From JAISST01 sp050434145 (GTDB lineage: Bacteria; Fusobacteriota; Fusobacteriia; Fusobacteriales; Fusobacteriaceae), in assembly GCF_050434145.1 (NCBI RefSeq), contig NZ_JBNPVX010000009.1, positions 1-64,000 of the forward strand: a DNA stretch of 64,000 nt, read 5' to 3'. Position numbers and translations under genes: made by a program. The notes below the pieces were generated by a model, which made no database searches, was not told the origin of the DNA, and saw only the letters and a program-made list of their open reading frames with translations. This document shows positions 52,713 to 62,563 of this stretch, piece by piece; within the stretch, counting starts at the first letter, position 1, and the number at the start of each line of letters is the position of its first letter.

Positions 52713-55364
52713 TTAGCCCCTATCTAATATTTTCTTCAATTCATTTAATTTTAATAATGCCTCTATTGGTGTAATATTATCCAATTGAATATCCATCAAA
52801 TTAGATAATAACAATTTTTCTTTTCTTTCTCTTTCCTTTTCTCTAAATTTATTTTCCTCTTCTTTTTTACGTCTTTCTTCTAACATTGCTTTTTCATAAG
52901 GTGATAAATCTGCTCTTTCAAATAATACCATTTGTTTTCCATCTATCTTCTCTTCTATTAGTTCTTTTCTTTCTTCCAATTTTTCCAAAATAACTTTTGA
53001 TCTATCCAATACAATTCGTGGTAACCCAGCTAATTTAGCCACTTCTATTCCATAAGACTTATCTGCTCCACCCTTTACTATTTCTCTTAGAAAAATTATT
53101 TCATTCCCTGCTTCTTTTACCTCAATTCTATAATTAGCTGTTTTTGATAGATTAGCTTCTAATTGAGTCAATTCATGATAATGTGTAGCAAAAATAGTCT
53201 TTGCACCTATTTTCTCATGAATGTATTCTGTAATTGCTGTCGCTATGGATATCCCATCAAAAGTAGAGGTTCCTCTCCCTATTTCATCTAATATTATAAA
53301 AGATTTCTCTGTTGCAGTGTTAAGTATATTGGCTACTTCGCTCATTTCCAACATAAATGTAGACTGACCACTGAGTAAATCATCGCTTGCTCCTATTCTA
53401 GTAAAGACTTTATCTACTAGAGAAATTCTTGCAGAGTCAGCTGGGACATAGCAACCAATATGAGCCATAATAATAATGAGAGCATTTTGCTTCATATAGG
53501 TTGATTTTCCTGACATATTTGGCCCTGTAAGAATAATTATATTTTTATTCTCATCAAATACAACATCATTTTTTATATAATCTCCTACAGGTATCAATTT
53601 TTCTACAACAGGATGCCGCCCACCTATTATTTTCATAGACAAATCATCTGTAAATTCAGGTTTCACATAAGAATTTTTAATGGCAATATATGCAAAATTG
53701 CTCATTACATCCAAATAACTTATTTTATATGACAAATCTTGTAATACTTCTCTATATTTTTTTATTTCTTCTGTCAATTCTTTAAATAAATTATACTCCA
53801 ATGTTTCTATTTTGTCTTTTGCATTCAGTATTTTTTCCTCATACTCTTTCAAATCAGGCACTATATACCTTTCTGCATTAGATAATGTTTGCTTTCTAAT
53901 ATACTCTGGAGGAACTTTAGAGTCATTTGTTCGAGTCACCTCTATATAATACCCAAATACTTTATTATACCCTATTTTTAGTCCTTTTATTCCAGTATTT
54001 TCTCTTTCTCTTTTTTCCAATTGTTCTATATAACTTTTACCATCTCTTGATATCAAACGTAATTCATCTAACTCTTGATTATATCCTTCTTTAATAATTC
54101 CACCTTCTCTTATAGAAAAAGGTGGATCTTCTACTATTATCCTATCTATACAATTATATATTCTAACCAATTTTTCCTTATTTACAGAGAAAAAACAATC
54201 ATCCTTCAAGATTTTTGAAATCTCAAAAGAACTATTAATTGAAAGTTTCAATGCTATCAGATCTTTAGCATTTTCATTTCCTAATATCAGTTTCCCTATT
54301 ATTCTTTCTACATCATAGATATCTTTCAAACTTTCTCTTACACTTTCACGAATTAAAGCTCTTTTCACAAAATAATCTACACTTTTCTGCCTCTCTTTTA
54401 TCAAATTTATATTTAATAAAGGATTTTTAGCAAAAACTTTCAACAACCTGCTGCCCATTGGAGTCATACATTGGTCCAAAACCCAGATTAAAGTCCCTGC
54501 TGTTGTTCTATCACGGTAATTATCCATTATTTCTAGATTTCTTTGAGTAGTTAGATTGAGTTCCATAATTTCTGCACTATCTCTATATATTATTTTACTT
54601 ATTGGAAGGTCATTCCCCTTCTGCAATTCATCTATATAATCAAGAACAATGGCACTAATCGCTGTCGAAAGAGGTTTCTTAAGCATTCCAAAACTTTCTA
54701 AAGAGATAATTCCAAAATAATCTTTTATAAATTTTTCTGGCTCTTTTGTTTCAGCAAATCTCCCTATTTTTAGTGCATCATCAAAAAAATACTTTTTTAT
54801 CTCATTATAATATTTATCATATGTAGATGTTTCTAGTAGTATTTCTGTAGGATTAATTTTGTTTATTTCTCCTACTATTTTGAAAATAATTTCATTACTT
54901 TTTATTTCTGTAGTCACAAATTCACCAGTAGTAATATCTACATATGCCAGACCTGCACAATTATCTTTTATTTTTATTCCAAGTAAATAGTTATTCTTCT
55001 TATCATCCAAATATTCTGTATCTATAACTGTACCTGGAGTAATTATCCTTATTACTTCTCTTTTTACTATTCCTTTTGCTTTCTTAGGATCTTCTGTTTG
55101 CTCACAGATTGCTACTTTATATCCTTTATTTATCAATTTTGCAATATATGGTCCAGCAGAATGATATGGTATTCCTGCTAATGGAACATCCACCCCTTTT
55201 TCTTTGTTTCTTTTTGTTAAAGTAAGACCTAGTTCTTTAGAAGCTATGACTGCATCATTGAAAAACATTTCATAAAAATCTCCCAATCTATAAAACAAAA
55301 TACTGTCTTCATAGTCTTTCTTTATTTCTTTGTATTGTTTCATCATTGGCGTCTCTGCACTCAC
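52713..55364 (-). CDS. mutS: DNA mismatch repair protein MutS
   Basis: Recognises mispairs and starts mismatch repair. The 883 residues include the mismatch-wedge motif GDFYEMF (about 28-34, Phe-x-Glu), the connector and clamp domains, and the ATPase with Walker A GPNMSGKST (about 615-623), FMLEMSEVANIL, ILDEIGRGTSTFDG (Walker B) and THYHEL. It starts with GTG after AAGGAGGA. mutL is not nearby. It ends 4 bases before the LptC/A-type gene starts. Confidence 0.96.
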   Translation of the reverse strand: MSAETPMMKQYKEIKKDYEDSILFYRLGDFYEMFFNDAVIASKELGLTLTKRNKEKGVDVPLAGIPYHSAGPYIAKLINKGYKVAICEQTEDPKKAKGIVKREVIRIITPGTVIDTEYLDDKKNNYLLGIKIKDNCAGLAYVDITTGEFVTTEIKSNEIIFKIVGEINKINPTEILLETSTYDKYYNEIKKYFFDDALKIGRFAETKEPEKFIKDYFGIISLESFGMLKKPLSTAISAIVLDYIDELQKGNDLPISKIIYRDSAEIMELNLTTQRNLEIMDNYRDRTTAGTLIWVLDQCMTPMGSRLLKVFAKNPLLNINLIKERQKSVDYFVKRALIRESVRESLKDIYDVERIIGKLILGNENAKDLIALKLSINSSFEISKILKDDCFFSVNKEKLVRIYNCIDRIIVEDPPFSIREGGIIKEGYNQELDELRLISRDGKSYIEQLEKRERENTGIKGLKIGYNKVFGYYIEVTRTNDSKVPPEYIRKQTLSNAERYIVPDLKEYEEKILNAKDKIETLEYNLFKELTEEIKKYREVLQDLSYKISYLDVMSNFAYIAIKNSYVKPEFTDDLSMKIIGGRHPVVEKLIPVGDYIKNDVVFDENKNIIILTGPNMSGKSTYMKQNALIIIMAHIGCYVPADSARISLVDKVFTRIGASDDLLSGQSTFMLEMSEVANILNTATEKSFIILDEIGRGTSTFDGISIATAITEYIHEKIGAKTIFATHYHELTQLEANLSKTANYRIEVKEAGNEIIFLREIVKGGADKSYGIEVAKLAGLPRIVLDRSKVILEKLEERKELIEEKIDGKQMVLFERADLSPYEKAMLEERRKKEEENKFREKERERKEKLLLSNLMDIQLDNITPIEALLKLNELKKILDRG

Positions 55365-55376
55365 AACTATCCTCCT

Positions 55377-56324
55377 TTAACTATCTAATTCATTTTTATA
55401 ACCTTCTAGCAACTCTACTATTTCATCATAGTCTTCCATATGATTTATTTGTTCTCTGATATTTGCGTTGTTCTTCAATCCTTTCAAATACCAGCAAAGA
55501 TGCTTTCGCACATCATAGACAAATTTTTTATTTTGATTATCAATTTTTACTTCTAACAAATGTGTAATTGCCATATCTATCCTATCTTTAGCTGTAATAT
55601 CAGTCAGTATTCTACCATATTGGAGATACTCTCGTATTTCTCTTATCAACCAAGGATTTCCCAATATTCCTCTAGCAATCATCACCCCATCTACATTGAA
55701 TAACTTTATTTTTTTATGAGCGTCTTCTCCTGTAAAAATATCACCATTTCCAATTACTGGGATACTTATACTTTCTTTTAATTCTCTTATTAATTCCCAA
55801 TTAGCTTTTCCTGTATACATTTCTTCTCTAGTTCTACCATGCATGGTAATATGTGTACAACCTGCTTTTTCTGCGATTTTTCCGACATTTATATAGTTAT
55901 TAGAACCTTTAAATCCAACTCTGATTTTTATTGATATATTGGTATCTTTTTCCAATTTTTCTCTTAGTGTAAAAAGAATTCTTTTTACTCCATCTTCATT
56001 AGACATCAATGCTGCTCCATATCCATTATTTACGATTTTTTTCATCGGACATCCTATGTTAATATCAATGTTCTTCACACCAAGTTTTTCTACATATAAG
56101 GCCCCTTTCACCATTAATTTGGGATCATTACCAAATAATTGCACTCCATCTCCATCATTAAGTCTCAATAATGATAGTATTGTTTTATCATTTAGGGCAT
56201 CCAATGCATTTATACTCACCATTTCTGTATATATCATATCTGGATCAAATTTTTTCAATATTTTTCGAAAAGAAAAATCTGTAATTCCTGCCATTGGTGC
56301 TACAAATATTTTTTTATTTTTCAT
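55377..56324 (-). CDS. dus: tRNA-dihydrouridine synthase
   Basis: FMN-dependent reduction of uridines in tRNA D-loops. The 315 residues show APMAGITDFSFRKI (about 8-21), NIGCPMKKIVNNGYGAAL (about 93-110, catalytic Cys), KIRVGF, THITMHGRTREEMYTGKANW and GNGDIFTGEDA with the phosphate-binding GARGILGNPWL-like region (ARGILGNPW). It resembles the DusB/NifR3 type. Its 5' end overlaps the thrS 3' end by 11 bases. Confidence 0.93.
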   Translation of the reverse strand: MKNKKIFVAPMAGITDFSFRKILKKFDPDMIYTEMVSINALDALNDKTILSLLRLNDGDGVQLFGNDPKLMVKGALYVEKLGVKNIDINIGCPMKKIVNNGYGAALMSNEDGVKRILFTLREKLEKDTNISIKIRVGFKGSNNYINVGKIAEKAGCTHITMHGRTREEMYTGKANWELIRELKESISIPVIGNGDIFTGEDAHKKIKLFNVDGVMIARGILGNPWLIREIREYLQYGRILTDITAKDRIDMAITHLLEVKIDNQNKKFVYDVRKHLCWYLKGLKNNANIREQINHMEDYDEIVELLEGYKNELDS

Positions 56325-58227
56325 ATTTTAATATTGATTCCTCTTTTATTAAATTCATAAATTCATTTAACTTCATTGGGTTTTGATCTTTCGAGCCAAA
56401 TCTTCTGATACTTACCTCTTCATTATTCACTTCATTTTGACCTATTATTAATTGAACAGGTATTTTATATTTACCATTTGCTTCACGTATCTTGTATCCT
56501 ATTGATTCTGCTCTATCATCTAATTCTACCCTAATATGATTATCTATCAACATATTCTTTATTTTTTTAGCATATGGTGTCACATCATCATTCAAAGTCA
56601 ATATTTTCACTTGTACAGGAGCAAGCCATAATGGGAAAGCACCTGCATAGTGTTCTATTAATATTCCTACAAATCTTTCTATAGACCCAAACAAAGCTCT
56701 ATGAACCATCACAGGCCTTTTTTTACTTCCATCTTCTGCAATATAGTTGAGGTCAAATCTCTCTGGAAGGTTCATATCAAGCTGTATAGTTCCACATTGC
56801 CAGATTCTATTCATCGAATCTCTCAATTTAAAATCTAGTTTTGGACCATAAAAGGCTCCATCACCTGGGTTAATTTTATATTCAAACCCTGCTTTTTCAC
56901 AAGCTAGTGCAAGTGCTTTTTCAGAATTATCCCAAGTCGAAATATCACCAATATATTTATCTTCTGGCCTTGTAGAAAGTTCTATATTAAAATTCAGATT
57001 AAATACTCCATAAACTTTTTTGTACAATAATATTACATTAGCTATTTCTTCTGTAATTTGATCTTCCCTCATAAAAATATGGGCATCATCTTGAGTAAAT
57101 GCTCTCACTCTAAACAGACCACTTAATGCTCCACTGGCCTCATGTCTGTGTACCAAGCCAAATTCTCCTGTTCTTATTGGTAAATCTTTGTATGAATGTA
57201 TATTATGTTTGTAAACCAACATCCCTCCTGGACAATTCATTGGCTTTATTGCAAAAACATGATCATCTATAGAAGAAGTATACATATTTTCTCTATAATT
57301 AAACCAGTGTCCTGACACTTCCCACAACTCTTTATTTAGCATAATTGGCGTCTGGATAAATTCATAACCTGCTCTTATATGAACATCTTTCCAAAAATTT
57401 TCCAAGGCCATTCTTAATGCCATCCCTTTGGGTAGCCAAAATGGAAACCCAGGTCCATACTCACTGAGCATAAATAAATCCAATTCTTTTCCCAATTTTC
57501 TGTGATCTCTTTTTTCTGCTTCTTCTAGCATTATTAAAAATTCCTTCAACCTCTCATCATTGGAAAAAGCATATCCATATATTCTTTGAAGCATTTTATT
57601 GTTAGAATCTCCGCACCAGTAAGCTCCAGCTACAGATCTTAGCTTAAAAGATTTCAAATATGATGTCGAAGGTACATGAGGTCCTCTGCACAAATCAATA
57701 AAATTCCCTTGTTCATAGAAAGATAAGATTTCACCTTGGGCAATCTCCTTTATTATTTCCACTTTATAAATTTCACCAAGATTTTCAAAATATTTTATGG
57801 CTTCTTCTCTAGTCATTTCTTTTTTCTGTAATTTTAAATTTTCTTTAACTATTTTCTTCATTTCAGCTTCTATTTTAGGCAAATCATCTTCTGTAAATTG
57901 TTCTTTGGGATCAAAATCATAATAAAATCCATTTTCAATTGCTGGTCCTATTGCTACTTTTGTCTCTGGAAATAATCTCACTACAGCCTGAGCCATTAGA
58001 TGTGCAGTAGAATGCCTAAGTATCTCTTCCCCTTCAGGACTGTTTCTTAATATAAATTCGACTTTTGCATCACGATCTAGTACTGTACTCATATCTACAG
58101 GAATTCCATCTATTTTTCCTGCTACTGCTTCTTTTGCTATATTGTTCCCCAAATCTTTTCCTATTACAAAAAGATTTATTCCATTTTCATATTCTTTTAT
58201 ACTTCCATCTTCAAAAGTAATCTTCAC
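56314..58227 (-). CDS. thrS: Threonyl-tRNA synthetase
   Basis: A 637-residue class II synthetase with all domains: N-terminal TGS domain (about 1-60), editing domain with HSTAHLMAQA (about 72-81) and a second site CRGPHVPST, catalytic core with MNCPGGMLVYK and the zinc ligands Cys/His, RVHRALFGSIERF-type motif 3 (MVHRALFGSIERFVG) and a C-terminal anticodon domain. It starts GTG with AGGAGGA. MITE copy 3 lies between it and the lptD stop. No T-box is visible. Confidence 0.96.
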   Translation of the reverse strand: MKITFEDGSIKEYENGINLFVIGKDLGNNIAKEAVAGKIDGIPVDMSTVLDRDAKVEFILRNSPEGEEILRHSTAHLMAQAVVRLFPETKVAIGPAIENGFYYDFDPKEQFTEDDLPKIEAEMKKIVKENLKLQKKEMTREEAIKYFENLGEIYKVEIIKEIAQGEILSFYEQGNFIDLCRGPHVPSTSYLKSFKLRSVAGAYWCGDSNNKMLQRIYGYAFSNDERLKEFLIMLEEAEKRDHRKLGKELDLFMLSEYGPGFPFWLPKGMALRMALENFWKDVHIRAGYEFIQTPIMLNKELWEVSGHWFNYRENMYTSSIDDHVFAIKPMNCPGGMLVYKHNIHSYKDLPIRTGEFGLVHRHEASGALSGLFRVRAFTQDDAHIFMREDQITEEIANVILLYKKVYGVFNLNFNIELSTRPEDKYIGDISTWDNSEKALALACEKAGFEYKINPGDGAFYGPKLDFKLRDSMNRIWQCGTIQLDMNLPERFDLNYIAEDGSKKRPVMVHRALFGSIERFVGILIEHYAGAFPLWLAPVQVKILTLNDDVTPYAKKIKNMLIDNHIRVELDDRAESIGYKIREANGKYKIPVQLIIGQNEVNNEEVSIRRFGSKDQNPMKLNEFMNLIKEESILKYEK

Positions 58228-58252
58228 TTTTTCCTCCTACATAAATATTAAT

Positions 58253-58398
58253 AAGCTGTTGTTAAACTATTTTTTCTCTTGTAAATTTGCACTTTTATTC
58301 TTCTTTTCTTCCAGACTCACTATATTTGGCTAAAGATTTATTTATATAACAAATTTTTATGAAAATAATTAAAGAAAACTTTCTATTTCGCAACTGCC
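58253..58398. mobile_element. MITE-like element, copy 3 (short form)
   Basis: A non-coding element of about 146 bp between lptD and thrS. An 11-base direct repeat TAAATATTAAT flanks it (58242-58252 and 58399-58409). The right repeat contains the lptD stop codon (58405-58407), so insertion happened at the very end of lptD and left the gene intact. Ends: left AAGCTGTTGTTAAAC, right TTTCGCAACTGCC, inverted at 10 of 14 positions. Internal sequence closely matches copy 2. Confidence 0.8.
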
Positions 58399-58404
58399 TA
58401 AATA

Positions 58405-61400
58405 TTAATCTTCTATTTTCTTTTCTGGCTTGATACCATCGAATAAATCTACACTTGGAGAAACTTTCCCCTCTCCATCTTTTTTTCCTCCCACATGGAA
58501 AATTGGATTTTTAGGAAAAGTTAGTAATTTAAATTGTATTCCAACTTTCCACTCATAGTCTTTAGATGAAGAATTGTAATCATTTTCATAAGCCACAGAC
58601 CATTGATAATAACCAAATTCTTTCCCTACTTCTACTCCTATCCCATCCAAAGCTTTTTTCTTCCTATGATTATTTTTATAATCATCATTTAGATTTTCAT
58701 AAAATTTACCATAGGTTTTAACTTCCCAACCTTCACTCGGTTTTCCTACTTTTGCATGTAATGATATTTTATGCTCTCTATCTATTTTCTTCCATTCTTT
58801 TCCTTGCCATCCATTATTTATTTCTATATTATATCCAAGACCAAATCTATTTTGAGAATAAAATATTCCACCATTAACTTCCTGCAACGATTTTAAATAA
58901 TCTCCCGTCCTTTCGTATCTCGCTCTATTACGCTCTCCTCTTATCCATATTTTGAAATTTCTTTTATAATCACCCAAATGATATTGCTCATCCCTTATTC
59001 TGCTAATATTAAAGTTCAGCATATTTCTTCTATTTTGCCTATTCTGCAAGATTTCTTTTACCCTATCCAACTCTTCCAATGTCAATTCATCTGCACTTTT
59101 ATTATATTCTTTCTGTCCATATGATAATAAGTCTTTTTTATCAATTCTTTTGTCTCTATACTCAAATGATAAAAACAGCTCATCTGCATTTCTTGCATTA
59201 TATCTTTTCCCATCAAGTAACAAATTCTTACTTCCAGCTTCCTTATGCCTATATGTTCCATAAGATGCTGAGTATATTCTCTCTATTTCACCAAAATCTA
59301 CATATCTGACAGAATAACTTTTATTGTCTACATCTAGTTCCTTTAATGATAAAAACTCATTGTATCTTTTATCTGTACCTGTACTATATCTGAAGTTGAT
59401 TGTATCATTATTTTTAAATTTATAACCATAACCATAAGAATCTACTTGTATTTTTTCATTGGCATTATCTACATTTTTCATGTTGATTATCTTTGATTCA
59501 ATTATATCCTTCCCATAAGAAAGAGTATGTTTCTCCAACTCGATTTTTCCACCATAATTTTCATAAGTTAGATTATTATAATTAACATTATCCAATCTTT
59601 CATCAGTATAGTGTTTATCTGTATTATAATAAATATTCACCTTTCTTTTTTCATCCAATTTTATTTCCAAAGCATTTTTGAAAGTTTTACTATTCAAATT
59701 TTCCGTATCTGCTGGATTCATAGCTTTTTTGTAATCAACAGTATACACCAAGTCAATATTTCCTAGCTCAATATCTATTTTATCCATTATTTGATAAAAA
59801 TTGTCCTTTTCTTTTAACCGCACATCTTTGGATGATAATATTTTTCCACTATCCTTAACCAGATTCCCAAATTTTACATTTCCATCATCATAAGAATAAT
59901 GTTCATAAACTATTTTTAAGTCATTACTTACAGAAAAATCCCATGTTCTCCACTGGTTATTTTTATTATTAAATATCCCTACTATATGATTAACATTTAT
60001 AGTAGTCTTCAATGTTGTATCTTCGCCTGTGGCATGTTGACTTGTGAAAGGATTAAGTCCATCTTTATACTTATCATAACGCAAGTTGATAGAAACAGCT
60101 ATTTCTCCAGCTTTATTCAGATTGATCATATTTTTCTCTAACAAAACTTCATAAAAATCTGATTTGTTTAAATATTCTCTACTTGTACCATCATATAAAC
60201 CCTCTCTAGTAGAGAACTTATCCGTCGTTTCTCCACCAGCGACCAGTACTTTGATTTCATCATTATAGACTGTTACATATCCTTTTGTTTCTCTGAATTC
60301 TCTATATAATATATCATTGTATCTATTGTATTCTCTATCTCTGGAATTATTTTTTATCACTCCAGACCTGAGCGAATCAAGTCCTGTATCAAGTTCATGT
60401 ACAAATTCTTTTGAATCAACACCAATTTTTAGTATATAGTCATCTGATATTTTATATTCTCCCAAAGATATTCTTAGATCTTTGCTATCATATTGAACAT
60501 ATTCTCTTACATTAGTTGGATTGTATGAATAGCTAAATCTCGTCCCCAAAAGGGAATCTACAGTTATTTTAGGTTCTAATACTGGATCTCTTTCCCACAA
60601 TCCCATTATTCTATATTTATCACCATTTTTTTCATCATAACTAAAACCTATACTATATTTTTTTTCATGAAATTCAAAACCAAAATCTTCAGCTCTTGAT
60701 TGTATATCTTCCTTAGTAGAGCCTGGATCCATATCATACAGATAATTATAATAACCACCTATTTTATAGTTATCATTATCTTTATATAATTGTAGCTGTG
60801 TGAATAAATCGTTATCCACTTTCCCATTATAGCCTATATCATCTATTTGATCATAAACCATTAAAGCATAGGATTTTTTATTATCTGTCAACTTCAACAA
60901 ACCTTTAAATTCTATATCTTTTTTCTCGCCAATTCCTTTTAAATCACTATCAAATGTATAAAATCCTATATGATTGTCATATTTAGGTCTTTTTGTCGGT
61001 ATAGCATCTGATGGATTGTGAAACCAGTTTCTTGACTCATATGTATTTATTAAATCATTTAATTTTGGAATCATACTTTGAGTACCATAGATCGAATCAA
61101 AATTCAAATACCCATATTTCCCATTATATTCATGATTATAATTAAAACGGTATCTTCTATGTTTTTGTTCATATTCCATTGGATTAGTATATTTTAAACT
61201 TTTGTCAACTTTAGAATACACCAACAAATCATCCACATTTAATTTAGCTGTACCAAAGTTTTCTGTTTTATACCAATTTTCCCATCTTCCTATGAGAAAT
61301 CCCATAGTATCAGCAAATTTTGGCGAAATTCCACCTTTATACTTACTTTTTTGATTTCCATAGAGAATTCCCCACTCCAATTGCCATCCATAGTAACTAT

Positions 61401-62121
61401 CAGATGTCCATTTTGGAAAAAGTGGAACCTCTGAACCATTTCTTATATTAATTCTGTACCATGGAAAATTAAATGGTAATACATCTTTCTCTCCAATATA
61501 TAAATTATTTTTTTTCAATGTAATTTGTTTGTCTGGCTCGATAATTACAGTATCTGACGAAATATGATAGCCAGCATCAGTTGCTTCAGATGTTTCAGCT
61601 ACTTTATGATCTGTGGTAACCCAAGCTTTTTTTATGGTAACAATATCATTTTTATATTCTGCTTTGTTACCACCAAAAAATATTTTATCATTAGGGGCCT
61701 CTGCTCCTGTTATAGGTCCTACTTCAACATATCCAAAAAGGTTATTAAAAAAACCTGCATCACCTTTTATATTTATTTCACCATTTTCTGCTTCTATTTT
61801 TACTTTAGTTATTCCTTGTTGTATTTCTCCGATAAGAAAATCTTCAAAATAAACTTTATTTTTTTCTGTATCTCTTCTAGTTTTATAAGCTTTTACAGTC
61901 ATTCCATCATAATGAAGATTTATCCCTTCTGGAGCAACTGCTGTGTTGTTTGACAAGTCTATTTCCACTTCATTAGATACGCCAAAAACTCCATTGGTAA
62001 CTGGAGTTGGTTTTTTATTTCCTGTATTTATACTATCAAAAACAGATTTTTTCCCTGTACCTTGTGACACAATACTAAAAAGGACTAATAAATATAGTGC
62101 TATATACTTTTGTTTTTTCAT
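58405..62121 (-). CDS. lptD: LPS assembly outer-membrane protein LptD
   Basis: A 1238-residue LptD: signal peptide (about 1-23), N-terminal OstA/LptA-like jellyroll (about 45-215; EVEIDLSNN, AENGEINIKGDAGFF) and a C-terminal beta-barrel region rich in alternating aromatic strands. Contiguous LptD-type sequence PFNFPWYRINIRNGSEVPLFPKW marks the plug/barrel entry. It inserts LPS into the outer leaflet. E. coli LptD is 784 residues; the extra length lies in extended barrel/loop sequence. No Cys is present, so the disulfide control known from E. coli cannot occur. No lptE is recognisable in the window. Confidence 0.85.
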   Translation of the reverse strand: MKKQKYIALYLLVLFSIVSQGTGKKSVFDSINTGNKKPTPVTNGVFGVSNEVEIDLSNNTAVAPEGINLHYDGMTVKAYKTRRDTEKNKVYFEDFLIGEIQQGITKVKIEAENGEINIKGDAGFFNNLFGYVEVGPITGAEAPNDKIFFGGNKAEYKNDIVTIKKAWVTTDHKVAETSEATDAGYHISSDTVIIEPDKQITLKKNNLYIGEKDVLPFNFPWYRINIRNGSEVPLFPKWTSDSYYGWQLEWGILYGNQKSKYKGGISPKFADTMGFLIGRWENWYKTENFGTAKLNVDDLLVYSKVDKSLKYTNPMEYEQKHRRYRFNYNHEYNGKYGYLNFDSIYGTQSMIPKLNDLINTYESRNWFHNPSDAIPTKRPKYDNHIGFYTFDSDLKGIGEKKDIEFKGLLKLTDNKKSYALMVYDQIDDIGYNGKVDNDLFTQLQLYKDNDNYKIGGYYNYLYDMDPGSTKEDIQSRAEDFGFEFHEKKYSIGFSYDEKNGDKYRIMGLWERDPVLEPKITVDSLLGTRFSYSYNPTNVREYVQYDSKDLRISLGEYKISDDYILKIGVDSKEFVHELDTGLDSLRSGVIKNNSRDREYNRYNDILYREFRETKGYVTVYNDEIKVLVAGGETTDKFSTREGLYDGTSREYLNKSDFYEVLLEKNMINLNKAGEIAVSINLRYDKYKDGLNPFTSQHATGEDTTLKTTINVNHIVGIFNNKNNQWRTWDFSVSNDLKIVYEHYSYDDGNVKFGNLVKDSGKILSSKDVRLKEKDNFYQIMDKIDIELGNIDLVYTVDYKKAMNPADTENLNSKTFKNALEIKLDEKRKVNIYYNTDKHYTDERLDNVNYNNLTYENYGGKIELEKHTLSYGKDIIESKIINMKNVDNANEKIQVDSYGYGYKFKNNDTINFRYSTGTDKRYNEFLSLKELDVDNKSYSVRYVDFGEIERIYSASYGTYRHKEAGSKNLLLDGKRYNARNADELFLSFEYRDKRIDKKDLLSYGQKEYNKSADELTLEELDRVKEILQNRQNRRNMLNFNISRIRDEQYHLGDYKRNFKIWIRGERNRARYERTGDYLKSLQEVNGGIFYSQNRFGLGYNIEINNGWQGKEWKKIDREHKISLHAKVGKPSEGWEVKTYGKFYENLNDDYKNNHRKKKALDGIGVEVGKEFGYYQWSVAYENDYNSSSKDYEWKVGIQFKLLTFPKNPIFHVGGKKDGEGKVSPSVDLFDGIKPEKKIED

Positions 62122-62221
62122 TTTTCTATCCTTAAAATCATATTATTTTAGGTTCTTCATATTATAACATAAAACCATATTAAATAGAAGATTTCTGATA
62201 AATTTTTTTATTTCTTCCATT

Positions 62222-62252
62222 AAAAAATGCCTAAATAACTTAGGCATTTTTT
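62222..62252 (-). terminator. Terminator after trxA
   Basis: AAAAAATGCCTAA (62222-62234) pairs perfectly with TTAGGCATTTTTT (62240-62252), 13 bp with a 5-base loop. On the minus strand it follows the trxA stop codon at once and ends in T residues, so trxA and lptD are separate transcription units; it is symmetric enough to work in both directions. Confidence 0.88.
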
Positions 62253-62563
62253 CAATTCTCTATTAAGAATTCTCTTATTTCATCTTTTGATCTGTATCCT
62301 ATCAATTCTTGAACTTTTTCTCCATTTTTAAAAATAATCATTGTAGGAATACTTTTCACTTCAAAATTATTAACTAAATTGGGATTATCATCCACATTCA
62401 CTTTGTATATTTTTGCTCTCATTTCTTCAGAAAGTTCTTCTAATATCGGATTTAAAATTTTGCAAGAACCACACCAACCAGCCCAAAAATCCAGTACAAC
62501 AAGATTGCTATTGAAAATTTCCTCTTTGAAATTTTCCTCATTTAGATTAAGCAATTTGCTCAT
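62252..62563 (-). CDS. trxA: Thioredoxin with CGSC active site
   Basis: A 103-residue thioredoxin fold: FWAGWCGSCKILNP (active site Cys31-Gly-Ser-Cys34), KVNVDDNPNLVNNF, the cis-proline SIPTMIIF and GYRSKDEIREFL. The usual CGPC has Ser in place of Pro, a change expected to shift redox potential; the preceding Trp is kept. ATG 62563 follows GGAGGGAG; a longer frame to 62611 has no site. It is monocistronic, with a strong terminator behind it and over 200 bases of AT-rich sequence in front. Confidence 0.92.
   Translation of the reverse strand: MSKLLNLNEENFKEEIFNSNLVVLDFWAGWCGSCKILNPILEELSEEMRAKIYKVNVDDNPNLVNNFEVKSIPTMIIFKNGEKVQELIGYRSKDEIREFLIEN

Noticed and set aside
56332..58404. T-box riboswitch before thrS (or alaS)
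   Set aside because: I looked for the AGGGTGGNACCGCG-type T-box and a specifier stem in both leaders and found neither; the space is occupied by MITE copies.
61564..61953. Plus-strand frame opposite the start of lptD
   Set aside because: Composition (Phe/Tyr/Ser/Cys-rich) is typical of antisense to a beta-rich protein gene; no ribosome binding site and no recognisable domain.
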